Part shown: in pieces, positions 54,723 through 64,000 of the stretch
Position numbering within the stretch: the first letter of the stretch is position 1
Layout: each line of letters begins with the position of its first letter
From: Psychrobacillus psychrodurans
GTDB lineage: Bacteria > Bacillota > Bacilli > Bacillales_A > Planococcaceae
NCBI GenBank assembly: GCA_900114885.1
Contig: FOUN01000013.1
Location: forward strand, 28,687 to 92,686
Direction of reading: 5' to 3'
DNA: 64,000 nt
Position numbers and translations under genes: made by a program
Notes under the pieces: generated by a model
What the model saw: only the letters and a program-made list of their open reading frames with translations
The model's database searches: none
What the model was told of the DNA's origin: nothing

Positions 54723-56441
54723 ATGAAGATTGAAACATTACAAGTTGTTCAAGGGGATTTCCAGTTAAGTAATTATGATGAAACTGCAAAAAACTTTAAA
54801 TGGGAAGATGCAGAAAAAGAATTCTCGTGGTATAAAACTGGAAAAGTGAATATGGCGTATGAAGCAATTGATCGTCATGCAGAAACTGATAAGAAGGATA
54901 AAGTAGCACTTCATTATCAAGATGCAGAGCGTAAAGAATCTTATACATTCGGTGAAATGAAAAAATGGACGGATAAAGCTGCTAACGTATATGTAAACCA
55001 TTCGAATTTGTCAAAAGGGGATCGTCTCTTTATTTTCATGCCAAGATCGCCTGAGCTATATTTTGCTCTGCTTGGTGCTACAAAATTAGGCTTAATAGTG
55101 GGTCCCCTTTTTGAAGCGTTCATGGAAGGTGCTGTTTACGATCGTTTATTGGATAGTGAAGCAAAAGCAATTGTCACAACACCAGAATTATTAAATAGAA
55201 TTCCGTTGGATAAATTACCTAATCTAGAGACAGTCTTTATAGTAGGAGAAAATGTAGAGGAATCCGATAAGTTTATCGATTTCAAAACAGCATTACATAA
55301 TGCCTCAGAATCCTTTGAAATTAGGTGGGTTGATAAAGAGGATGGTCTAATCTTACATTATACATCTGGTTCTACAGGTAAACCGAAAGGTATTTTACAT
55401 GCTCACTATGCAATGGTGCAGCATTACCAATCGATGAAATGGGTTATGGATATTAGAGAAGACGATATCTATTGGTGTACAGCAGATCCAGGCTGGGTGA
55501 CTGGAACATCTTATGGAATATTTGGTCCTTGGCTAACAGGGACTACATCACTTATTCTAGGGGGTAGATTCTCACCAGATGCTTGGTATAATGCCATAGA
55601 GGAATACGGAGTTACTGTTTGGTACAGTGCCCCAACGGCATTCCGTATGCTGATGGGCGCAGGAGATGCCATTGTCCAACAACACAATCTATCGTCACTT
55701 CGTCATGTGTTATCGGTTGGGGAACCCTTAAACCCAGAGGTGATCAAATGGGGAATGCAAGTGTTTAATAAACGTATCCATGATACATGGTGGATGACCG
55801 AAACTGGTGCACAGATGATTTGTAACTATGGCTGCTTACCTATTAAACCAGGGTCCATGGGTAAACCATTACCTGGAATTGAAGCAGCTATAATAGATAA
55901 TCAAGGTGCTGTGGTACCGCCTTATACAATGGGAAATCTAGCACTTAAAAAGGGTTGGCCATCTATGATGCGCCAGGTGTGGAACAACAAAGAGAAATTC
56001 GAGTCTTATTTTATAAATGATGAATGGTACTTCTCAGGAGATTCAGCATACATGGATGAGGAAGGTTATTTTTGGTTCCAAGGTCGAGTGGATGACGTAA
56101 TTATGACTTCAGGCGAACGTGTTGGACCATTTGAAGTGGAAAGCAAATTACTGGAACATCCAGCTATTCTAGAAGCAGGAGTTATAGGAAAACCAGATCC
56201 TGTTCGAGGTGAAATCATTAAAGCATTTGTTGCATTAAACGAAGGATATGAACCATCTGACGAACTTATAACAGATATTCAGCAATTTGTAAAAAAAGGC
56301 CTTGCAGCACATGCAGCACCTAGAGAAATCGAATTCAAAGATAAACTTCCAAAAACAAGAAGTGGTAAAATCATGCGCCGCGTATTAAAAGCTTGGGAGT
56401 TAAAGCTGCCAACAGGCGATTTATCTACCATGGAAGATTAA
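54723..56441 (+). CDS. acsA: Acetyl-CoA synthetase
   Basis: Converts acetate, ATP and CoA to acetyl-CoA. 572 residues, adenylate-forming family: LHYTSGSTGKPKGILH (ATP loop), WWMTETGAQM, and the C-terminal PKTRSGKIMRRVLK whose Lys549 is the residue acetylated by AcuA-type enzymes. ATG 54723 is placed 8 bases after AAAGGG; an in-frame GTG at 54714 lies within that signal. Together with acuABC it forms the acetate/acetoin activation unit. Confidence 0.96.
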   Translation: MKIETLQVVQGDFQLSNYDETAKNFKWEDAEKEFSWYKTGKVNMAYEAIDRHAETDKKDKVALHYQDAERKESYTFGEMKKWTDKAANVYVNHSNLSKGDRLFIFMPRSPELYFALLGATKLGLIVGPLFEAFMEGAVYDRLLDSEAKAIVTTPELLNRIPLDKLPNLETVFIVGENVEESDKFIDFKTALHNASESFEIRWVDKEDGLILHYTSGSTGKPKGILHAHYAMVQHYQSMKWVMDIREDDIYWCTADPGWVTGTSYGIFGPWLTGTTSLILGGRFSPDAWYNAIEEYGVTVWYSAPTAFRMLMGAGDAIVQQHNLSSLRHVLSVGEPLNPEVIKWGMQVFNKRIHDTWWMTETGAQMICNYGCLPIKPGSMGKPLPGIEAAIIDNQGAVVPPYTMGNLALKKGWPSMMRQVWNNKEKFESYFINDEWYFSGDSAYMDEEGYFWFQGRVDDVIMTSGERVGPFEVESKLLEHPAILEAGVIGKPDPVRGEIIKAFVALNEGYEPSDELITDIQQFVKKGLAAHAAPREIEFKDKLPKTRSGKIMRRVLKAWELKLPTGDLSTMED

Positions 56442-56477
56442 TGGTCTAGGTGAATTAAAGAATTACGAAATATAAAA

Positions 56478-56513
56478 GTACAAAAGCATTGCGTTTAGCA
56501 ATGCTTTTTGTAC
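56478..56513 (+). terminator. Terminator after acsA
   Basis: GTACAAAAGCATTGC and GCAATGCTTTTTGTAC (15-bp stem, one bulged T) with GTTTA loop. The T5 is inside the outer part of the stem. Confidence 0.85.
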
Positions 56514-56536
56514 TTGATATAGGTAAGGAGGATAAG

Positions 56537-56966
56537 TTGGTGTATGGATTAGACAGAATGTTTTGGTTTGATTTATTTATCTTGCTAGTTATTGTCATAT
56601 TACTTTTAACTTTATTTAATATTGTTATGAGAAAATGGCTAAAGGTAGAGAAAAAAGATTTTTTTCATATAACCATATGAATGCAAAACATAAAAAAATT
56701 GATTCTACGATAAGAATTGTATTTTTAGTTAGCATGATTCTTGGGTTATTTATTAATGTTAAGAGAGATCCGTTGGAAGGGTTTTGGTTTTTGGAAACCT
56801 GGTTCTTAATGATTATTTTTATAGTTGTGTCTGAAACATTTAGGGCCTGATGGAATGGATGCTTGCAGTAAACAAAAAAAATTATATATTTACCATCAGT
56901 CAGTTAGTATTTGGTGTTATTTTGTTACTAACAGTTGTTAAGACTAATTTTCTTGGATTGATGTAA
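56537..56966 (+). pseudogene. DUF4181-like membrane protein gene with two frameshifts
   Basis: Three successive frames together give one DUF4181-like protein of about 140 residues. Frame 1 from TTG 56537 (behind AAGGAGG): LFNIVMRKWLKVEKKDFF; a missing T in the T7 run at 56659-56665 switches to frame 2, SYNHMNAKHKKIDSTIRI and on to ETFRA; a second shift at about 56847-56852 switches to frame 3, MEWMLAVNKKNYIFTISQ ending NFLGLM. Four helices are predicted. Family recognition is from memory. Either a decayed gene or, less likely, two sequencing errors. Confidence 0.72.
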
Positions 56967-56997
56967 AAAAGATAGGAGAGAAATCCAAGTAACATAA

Positions 56998-57028
56998 AAA
57001 ACCATCTATCAGACTTATGATAGACGGT
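56998..57028 (-). terminator. Terminator of the SET-domain gene
   Basis: ACCATCTATC / GATAGACGGT stem with an 8-base loop; on the minus strand T6 follows. Confidence 0.75.
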
Positions 57029-57102
57029 CATTAAAGAACTACAATTATAAAAATTATTGTATTTCGGATGGAAAATCGTCACGAATTGACTCCATGTATT
57101 AT

Positions 57103-57480
57103 TTAATCCTGGTTAAACCACAGCTCATCTTTGTTATCAATCTCACCATTGTAATTAATGAGAATTTCATCTCCTGCTTTAATATTTGTGTAAGCATAGA
57201 AGTCAAATGTGTGATTTTCAAAATTAATCTCATACATTGCATTCGGTTCATAGGAATGGTTAAACAACATTCCATAGCCAAGAAGGATAGCAGAATGATT
57301 TATTCCATATTCAAAAGCGTAATCTCCAAGTATAGTTTGCTCAATGTATTGATGCTGGTCGTTTGGATATGCAATGACAGGTGCTTCATGGAAAAGCTCT
57401 CCTTTTTTTATATCACATGTAGCAAATACCCCTCTATTGAATTCTCCATCACTTAATGGAGATGTTTTTACCTCAATCAT
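57103..57480 (-). CDS. SET-domain protein
   Basis: 125-residue minimal SET domain: NRGVFATCDIKKGELFHEAP at the N-terminus, FNHSYEPNAMYEI (the NHSxxPN knot motif) and IKAGDEILINYNGE (GEEIxxxY motif). SET proteins methylate lysines using SAM. ATG 57480 follows AGTAGGCGA; GTG 57498 is a longer option. Short stand-alone SET proteins are scattered among Bacillales; targets are unknown. It is not in an operon. Confidence 0.85.
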   Translation of the reverse strand: MIEVKTSPLSDGEFNRGVFATCDIKKGELFHEAPVIAYPNDQHQYIEQTILGDYAFEYGINHSAILLGYGMLFNHSYEPNAMYEINFENHTFDFYAYTNIKAGDEILINYNGEIDNKDELWFNQD

Positions 57481-57657
57481 GTTTATTCGCCTACTCACTT
57501 TTAAAATATTCTTTCTAACTGTAACATTAATTTGAACATTATGCTCCTTTTATTTTGGTGTAACATCATTGCGTAATAATAGTTGGCCATTTAATGGAAC
57601 AAGAAAGACCTGGCAAAAAGACGCCAGTTCCTCATAGAACAGAAAACTAGATATGCC

Positions 57658-57778
57658 GTTGGTTTACACTACGAGCGGATGCTTTCCGTGGGCATGGCTT
57701 CAGCCGCTTCACTCAGTCCAGGGTCTTCAGCTCGTGCTGTTCCCATTGAAGTTGCCGCCCTACGATCCTATCAACAAT
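57658..57778 (-). repeat. Dispersed palindromic repeat, family A, inverted orientation
   Basis: GAGCGGATGCTTTCCGTGGGC...GCCCTACGATCCTATCAACAA: the reverse complement begins TTGTTGATAGGATCGTAGGGC and carries the GGCGGCAACTTC block in place of GGCGGCGACTCC. Diverged copy, central hairpin missing. Confidence 0.65.
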
Positions 57779-57937
57779 GGTCATTTTAAAAAACAGATAA
57801 TTGAAAACAGTATCTGCTTATTAAACAAGGATTACATTATAAAAACGTCAGGATGAAGTTAATGCAATTATTTAGGAAATCTTATCATCTAAGCTATTTG
57901 CTTTGCCCAATCACCTAGTGGTGTAATACTCATTAAA

Positions 57938-58064
57938 TTGATTGTAGTGGAATGTGGCGACTCCAGCGGGATATCCAAGAAAGTCGTGACCCCCAAGAGC
58001 GTAGCGAACGAGGAGGCTCGGTTTCGCTGGCGGAAAGCGTCCACATGAAACGGCAATCAGTAGG
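57938..58064 (+). repeat. Dispersed palindromic repeat, family A
   Basis: Begins TTGATTGTAGTGGAATGTGG with CGACTCCAGCGGGATA, ends GCGTCCACATGAAACGGC. It closely matches the copy at 1520-1643 read on the minus strand. Confidence 0.78.
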
Positions 58065-58130
58065 ATTATTCATCTTTTATTGTTCCATCAACCCAGTATT
58101 CCTGGAAATTTTTTATACTTTCTTATTCCT

Positions 58131-58167
58131 CAAAAAGAGCCCAATTCTAAATCGAATTAGGGCTCTT
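58131..58167 (-). terminator. Terminator of the PBP gene
   Basis: AGAGCCCAATTC pairs with GAATTAGGGCTCT (one bulge); T5 follows on the minus strand. Confidence 0.82.
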
Positions 58168-58189
58168 CTATGTTTCATTTATACTATTA

Positions 58190-61117
58190 TTACACGCCCT
58201 CATCAGGAGAAGTCGGTTCTTCCTCTACGGGAGGGGTAACAGGTTCTTCTTCAATAGGTGGTGTAACTGGATCTACAACAGGAGGTGTAACTGGATCCTC
58301 CTCATTCTCTTCAGGTGTTGTAGGAGGTATTACTTGTTCAGGTGGTTCTGCAGCTTCTATGGAAACTATATTAGATGCTCCAGATTCTAATCCAGTAATA
58401 TCGACAGCAACAGCAATAAATTGACCAGCTCGATTAACAGAAAAACTATTTTCTGCTGCCTCTTTGGTAGAAGAAAGTAGTACTCTTTGTCCATTTACGA
58501 CTTCATACACTCGATATCCCACAACATCCCCAGAAGTAGACTTAGACCATGTCATAGTACCACTAGTCATTGTAGCAGTGACAGCAGCTGGTGGGCTTCC
58601 GTCAGCATTAAATACTTCCTCCGAAACAACATTCCCTCCAAAGGCCGATTTTGTAGGGAATAACTTAGAAGCGTTGCCTCCAAATTTACCAAGCATACGC
58701 TTGATAAAGTCTTCGTTTACTCCGTAGCCACCACTTACAACAAATTCGCTTGGTGTGTTATCAAGCGCACGATATCTGTTTCCGTTAATCTCAACGTAAG
58801 ATGAAGAGATTAAACTATCATCTTTTGCAGTTGGTAATAAGACAGCCGCGTTAAATAAATCAGACTTTACTAAACCTGCTTGAGAACATGCATCTGAGAC
58901 CGCTAATCCCGAAATTCCACAGAATGATCTAGTAACGACTCCCTCAGGTGCCGTAAAGTTAGCAGAGGCATCTACTAATTCAGGATTCACATCATACATG
59001 GCATTCATCATATTAGACCAGAACATATTGATACGCACACTAGGGTGATTGTAGCGATTATTCATATAATATAATGTTTGTGTATCATCTCCATAACCTA
59101 ACCAAACTCCTAAAGAAATATTTGGGTTATAGCCTACTAGCCATGAATCATTATGATTTTGTGTTGTACCCGTTTTTGCTCCGAAATCAGATTGAAATTT
59201 CAATCTAGAGTTTGCTAATTTTGCAGTCCCCTCGGACAATACATCTCTTAACATATCGGTAATAATATATGAAGTAGCGCTACTAAACACGGGTACAGCT
59301 TCCACTTCATGCTGATAAATTACATTGCCGTCTACATCTTCTATTTTTTCAATCATATATGCATCGATAAATTGACCATTGTTTCCAAACGTACCAAAGG
59401 CATTTGTATTTTCCTCGAGTGTTGCACCATTTGTCATTCCACCAATAGAAAGGGCGTGATTGGCATACTCTGTTTCTTCAATACTCTCAAAGCCCATTTT
59501 TGTTAAAAATTCAGTAGGTTTACGATCCATTATTAAATCGTATAAACGAATAGTTGATAAGTTTTGGGATGTTGTCAGAGCATCCCTAGCAGAAATAATA
59601 CCTAGCTCCTGTGTAGTTGTATAGTTAGATGGTGATTTTGCCCAAGTGGTACTACTTAAATTGTCCAACTTCACGTCTACTAAAGGACTACCTGCACCTA
59701 TTATCCCATATTCTATTGCTGGAGCATATACTAATAAGGGTTTAATCGTAGAACCAATTGGTCTGATACCTTGTGTAGAGTAGTTTACTTTATCAAGTTT
59801 ATGATCTCTTCCTCCTAAGAAAGAAAGAATCTTCCCTGTTCCATTTTCTATTAACATCCCGCCAACTTGAACAGGGAAGTCTTTTACAATGGTCTCACCG
59901 GAATCTGGATCTTTCACTTCTTTTTGGAAAGTATGTCCATAAAACTCGAATTCATCTCTCACTTTTAACATAGCCTCATACATGTCTTTATTAATAGTGG
60001 TGTGAATGCGATAACCATCTGTGCTAATAGAACGTTGTGCTAAAATATCGTATTTTTCATATAGTTTTTTCTCTTTATCTAATCTAGCAGGATCAATTGA
60101 GTCTGCCTCAGCAAATTTATCTCTTAATATATCTTTAACCCTATTTTCAATTTCGTAAGTCAACCAAGGGTATTTATCCTCTGCAACAATTTCTGGCTGT
60201 CTAAAATCTTTTGTAATATCATAGCTTACCGCATTATTGTATTCTTCATCTGTAATATAACCAGTTTCATTCATACGGAATAACACAGTTTTCATCCGTT
60301 CAATACCAAGTTGTAGGGCTTCTCCTTCTTTAAGTTCACCGCCTTGTCGAAATGGTGTATATGCAAATGGAGCTTGTGGAATACCCGCTATGTATGCCGC
60401 TTGGGGTAAAGTAAGATCTTTTGCTTTTAAATTGAATATTCCATTTGCCGCTGTTTCTATCCCTGCAATGTTTCTCCCATTAGAGTTCCGTCCATAAGGG
60501 ATAATATTTAAATATGATTCTAGTATTTCATCTTTGTTCATAAAGTGTTCTAAACGCATAGCTAATAGGATCTCTTTAGCTTTACGTTCGTAAGAAACTT
60601 CGTTTGTTAAAATTTGATTTTTGATCAATTGTTGGGTTAGTGTTGATCCACCAGTTTGTGTATCTGAGTTAGATACATCTTGAAGTAATCCGCGGAATAT
60701 TGCTTTTGGTACAATGCCATTATGTACTTCAAAATACTCATCCTCAGTAGCAAGTACTGCATCAATTACATGAGGAGATACCTCTGATAACTTTGTTTCT
60801 GTTCGTTCCAAATCAGTACGTAATTTACCTAAATATACATCCCCGTCAAAATAGACTTCTGAAGTCTCATCATAATTGAATACAGCACTTCGCATTTCTT
60901 CCTTATCACGAAGAGGTTCTTCTTTTACTAATGAGGCAAAATATCCAGCGCCGACAGATACGCCGAATACTCCCATTGTCAGGATTCCGACCATGAGAAG
61001 TAAACATAGATTCCATAAAACACCGGAAGATATTCTTAATCCCTTAGCCCATTTCGTGGACTCCCATACATCAAATTTATCTTTATAATTCTGTATTTTT
61101 TCTAGCCATTTCTTCAT
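58190..61117 (-). CDS. Class A penicillin-binding protein (PBP1A-type), bifunctional
   Basis: Peptidoglycan glycosyltransferase plus transpeptidase, 975 residues. Cytoplasmic start, one membrane helix (about 35-62), GT51 domain with catalytic Glu125 in EDEYFEVHNG, transpeptidase with SxxK (Ser456-TIK), SQN and KTGTTQ motifs. A fibronectin type III-like domain follows (about 840-930), then a Pro/Glu/Thr-rich tail with repeated VTPPV and EEEP units. ATG behind AGGGGGCG. Divergent from tyrS. Acts outside the membrane in wall growth. Confidence 0.93.
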   Translation of the reverse strand: MKKWLEKIQNYKDKFDVWESTKWAKGLRISSGVLWNLCLLLMVGILTMGVFGVSVGAGYFASLVKEEPLRDKEEMRSAVFNYDETSEVYFDGDVYLGKLRTDLERTETKLSEVSPHVIDAVLATEDEYFEVHNGIVPKAIFRGLLQDVSNSDTQTGGSTLTQQLIKNQILTNEVSYERKAKEILLAMRLEHFMNKDEILESYLNIIPYGRNSNGRNIAGIETAANGIFNLKAKDLTLPQAAYIAGIPQAPFAYTPFRQGGELKEGEALQLGIERMKTVLFRMNETGYITDEEYNNAVSYDITKDFRQPEIVAEDKYPWLTYEIENRVKDILRDKFAEADSIDPARLDKEKKLYEKYDILAQRSISTDGYRIHTTINKDMYEAMLKVRDEFEFYGHTFQKEVKDPDSGETIVKDFPVQVGGMLIENGTGKILSFLGGRDHKLDKVNYSTQGIRPIGSTIKPLLVYAPAIEYGIIGAGSPLVDVKLDNLSSTTWAKSPSNYTTTQELGIISARDALTTSQNLSTIRLYDLIMDRKPTEFLTKMGFESIEETEYANHALSIGGMTNGATLEENTNAFGTFGNNGQFIDAYMIEKIEDVDGNVIYQHEVEAVPVFSSATSYIITDMLRDVLSEGTAKLANSRLKFQSDFGAKTGTTQNHNDSWLVGYNPNISLGVWLGYGDDTQTLYYMNNRYNHPSVRINMFWSNMMNAMYDVNPELVDASANFTAPEGVVTRSFCGISGLAVSDACSQAGLVKSDLFNAAVLLPTAKDDSLISSSYVEINGNRYRALDNTPSEFVVSGGYGVNEDFIKRMLGKFGGNASKLFPTKSAFGGNVVSEEVFNADGSPPAAVTATMTSGTMTWSKSTSGDVVGYRVYEVVNGQRVLLSSTKEAAENSFSVNRAGQFIAVAVDITGLESGASNIVSIEAAEPPEQVIPPTTPEENEEDPVTPPVVDPVTPPIEEEPVTPPVEEEPTSPDEGV

Positions 61118-61194
61118 TCAGTTCTCGCCCCCTAAATCTTGAATTATTATACCATACGCACATATTGTTAGACATAGTTATTGACATCCAATGT

Positions 61195-61445
61195 AAATTA
61201 GGTAAAATAGGTATATATTTTAACGAAGAAAAGTCCGAAGTAGTATTTATGCATACTGTGAAGAGAGCTAGCGGTTGGTGAGAGCTAGTCAGTGTATAAC
61301 AACGAATTACAGGCTTGGAGTTAAACGTACTCACAACGATACGGTGATTGAGGCGGAGGGAGTAATTCCTTCAAGCTGGGTGGTACCGCGCTATCGATTA
61401 AGCGTCCCTGCATGATTATATATCATGTAGGGACTTTTTTATTTT
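61195..61445 (+). promoter_or_regulatory. T-box leader of tyrS (Tyr specifier)
   Basis: AGAGAGCTAGCGGTTGG of Stem I, specifier TAC (61309-61311) after GAAT, T-box GGGTGGTACCGCG (61380-61392) and a terminator with GTCCCTGCATGAT / ATCATGTAGGGAC and T6. The specifier matches tyrosine. Confidence 0.93.
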
Positions 61446-61459
61446 AAGGAGGAGATTAA

Positions 61460-62722
<1,263 letters not shown>

Positions 62723-62725
62723 GAT

Positions 62726-62769
62726 AAAAGCTACTTCCCAATACTCTAAAGGGGAGTAGCTTTTTAAAA
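62726..62769 (+). terminator. Terminator after tyrS
   Basis: AAAAGCTACTTCCC with GGGGAGTAGCTTTT, T6 tail. A-run on the left could also serve the small gene on the other strand. Confidence 0.88.
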
Positions 62770-62772
62770 TGA

Positions 62773-62937
62773 TTAAAAGCCGCCACGCTCATCTATGTGA
62801 TGATTATTCTGGCCATCTTTTACTTGAAGTTGTTTCTTTTCATGCTCATTTAATTTTTGATATTCCAGATAATTTTCGCCTGTAACATTATCTTTTTTCT
62901 TCTTATTGGGTGAACTAAACGATTTAACTTTTTTCAT
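62773..62937 (-). CDS. Small hypothetical protein, 54 residues, very basic N-terminus
   Basis: Found by reading the minus strand: TAGGAGGG lies 8 bases before an ATG, followed by 54 codons to TAA. The protein begins MKKVKSFSSPNKKKKDNVTG, continues with a charged helix ending NEHEKKQLQVKDGQ, and closes IDERGGF. No family recognised. The strong ribosome binding site and the stop beside the tyrS terminator support a real gene. Confidence 0.7.
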   Translation of the reverse strand: MKKVKSFSSPNKKKKDNVTGENYLEYQKLNEHEKKQLQVKDGQNNHHIDERGGF

Positions 62938-63138
62938 ACAAAGACCCTCCTATTTCTTAAAAGTTCCTCGTTAGTATTGACCAGTTTTGTTTAAATAGTC
63001 ACAAATTTAATAAGAAGATGAAAAAAGAAATCATTACTAGTTAAAAAAGAACTTAAAATAGTATAAAATAATAATAAGGACAAATATGTTTGCTTATAAA
63101 ACATAATTTTTTATTATTGGATTGAGGGGACGTTCGCA

Positions 63139-63387
63139 GTGAGTGCAAAGAGGTATATATTACATCATTTTGATGATTTTTTTGTTGTTCTATTTGAAAA
63201 GGACAATAAAGCAAATAAACTAGTCATCCTAAAAGATAAATTTACGGTAGATGCTAAAGAGGGAGATTTATTAGAGGTAGAAGTCAACCAAGATAAATCA
63301 GGTTACAATTTTAAGATGCTAGAAGAAGAAGCAGATAATACAAAACAAAGATTATTAGACTTAATAGAGAATATGAAAAAAAGTTAA
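63139..63387 (+). CDS. DUF3006-like small protein
   Basis: 82 residues. It begins KRYILHHFDDFFVVLFEKD, then AKEGDLLEVEV in the middle, and a charged C-terminal helix. This is the pattern of DUF3006 proteins (RY-x-D/H-RFE-x2-AVL and EGDVLEV). GTG start 63139, 10 bases after GAGGGG. Function unknown; such proteins are often linked to competence or DNA-uptake beta-lactamase-fold proteins in other genomes, not here. Confidence 0.75.
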   Translation: MSAKRYILHHFDDFFVVLFEKDNKANKLVILKDKFTVDAKEGDLLEVEVNQDKSGYNFKMLEEEADNTKQRLLDLIENMKKS

Positions 63388-63898
63388 GAATTAAAATAAA
63401 TTCAGTTTTGGAAGCGCAAATATTTGGGGTAATAGGAAGTCGACCATAACAGCCTTAAGTTGTAAAGAGAGAATAACCTCTAAAACAATTTAAAGCTGTT
63501 TTTCTATTGTTATAAACAAACTAACGATATTGTGGAGAATGAGATCTTGGATTTGAAAATATTAGTTAAGGTAAAAGCATGTAATTGGAAAACTGGTAAA
63601 TAATTTTAATAAAATGACAGATAATACTAAAGGGCTATTGATAAAATTGCTATACAATTTAGGTGATTAAAAGGCAATAGGCAAAACAGGTTCATTAATT
63701 TCGACATGGCGAGATGAAGATATTCAGATTTATTAGGGGCTTAATGAAGTTTTATATTGACCATCTTGAATATCATCCTGTAAATACGAAATTAGTTATT
63801 TCTGTGGAGGTTTAAAGGTCTCGAGTTAAACAAAAAAGCCCCGAAAACTTGTGTTACGGCACTGACTAACGTTTTTGAGACAGGAATAAAACACCCTA
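63388..63898. other. Region between the DUF3006 gene and the IS3 remnant
   Basis: No supported gene. A 23-codon frame (63745-63816, behind AGGGGC) is too short to call. The stretch at about 63830-63898 belongs to the non-coding end of the IS element, including AAAAAAGCCCCGAAAAC. Confidence 0.5.
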
Positions 63899-64000
63899 TT
63901 ATGCGGCCAATTGACGGTATTGAACCGGCGATTGGCTGTTTAGTTTCGTTTGAATACGGATATTGTTATAATAAGTAATGTATTCTTCGACAATCTGTAT
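63899..64000 (-). mobile_element. IS3-family transposase, C-terminal end (cut by the window edge)
   Basis: The minus strand reads IQIVEEYITYYNNIRIQTKL and then NSQSPVQYRQLAA before TAA at 63899. This is the standard end of the IS150/IS3-type OrfB integrase (EYI-x2-YNN-x-RI-x3-L-x3-SPVQYR). The rest of the element is outside the window, so whether it is intact is unknown. Confidence 0.88.

Larger units (their letters stand above)
57481..58189. other. Long intergenic region between the SET gene and the PBP gene
   Basis: About 700 bp with no supported gene. Two family A repeats in opposite orientation (57658-57778 and 57938-58064) and the PBP terminator fill most of it. CTGGC...GCCAG (57610-57628) is a short extra hairpin. 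Confidence 0.6.

Noticed and set aside
57653..58424. Short plus-strand frames between the SET gene and the PBP gene
   Set aside because: They read through repeats or the antisense of the PBP Pro-rich tail; Ser/Gly-rich low complexity comes from the complementary VTPP codons.

Overview
The window is low-GC, AT-rich Firmicute chromosome. Gene content and order follow the leuS to tyrS part of the Bacillus 'yt' region (ytqAB, yttB, leuS, murJ/ytgP, ytzG, ytzE, pepV, thpR, ytlQR, trmB, ytnP, ytoP, ytpPQR, sftA, murC, ytxGH, aroA, ccpA, acuCBA, acsA, tyrS). Purine-rich ribosome binding sites, frequent TTG/GTG starts, T-box leaders and ccpA/cre signals point to Bacillales. The many short palindromic intergenic repeats and the AT-richness suggest Planococcaceae (Psychrobacillus or Lysinibacillus-like), but that placement is inference from memory.

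Layout. 1-1441: bpsB (cut by the window edge) and bpsA, a type III polyketide pair. 1941-3478: tRNA-modification genes mnmM and ytqA. 3591-10107: an MFS transporter, then a module absent between yttB and leuS in B. subtilis. It has a PAS-AAA-Fis activator, a GntP-type permease, a 3-hydroxybutyrate dehydrogenase and a two-subunit CoA transferase, so it would import 3-hydroxybutyrate, oxidise it to acetoacetate and activate that to acetoacetyl-CoA. A cre-like site precedes the permease and a sigma-54-like promoter precedes scoA. 10230-13019: Leu T-box and leuS. 13426-18140: ECF sigma/anti-sigma pair, a VOC protein, an AlkD-like protein, and a MarR regulator with paiA-paiB. 18496-20760: trpEG behind a Trp T-box. 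20783-42759: conserved housekeeping genes. 42884-46759: an accessory island of three Nudix hydrolases, a HAD phosphatase, a kinase-like P-loop protein and a frameshifted small gene, where B. subtilis has ytxJ. 47201-56441: an FtsA-like ATPase, aroA, ccpA, and the acetate-activation system acuCBA/acsA. 56537-63387: a broken DUF4181 gene, a SET-domain protein, a class A PBP, Tyr T-box and tyrS, and small hypothetical genes. The last 102 bases are the 3' end of an IS3-family transposase.

The least explained feature is a dispersed intergenic element seen three times (13118-13350, 31972-32200, 37052-37286). Each copy contains exactly six copies of a GCAAGTAAA-like core spaced at exactly 21 bp (two helical turns), with variable spacer sequence. 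Copies 1 and 3 also share left and right flanks. It is not a CRISPR, not a coding repeat and has no obvious terminal inverted repeats. At least three other palindromic repeat families occupy most of the other long intergenic gaps. Two of them supply the 5' leader of a downstream gene (murJ, ytnP) and one lies between the Leu T-box terminator and the leuS start.

Limits: family assignments rest on motifs read by eye and on remembered synteny. No database search, folding or promoter-scoring computation was run.
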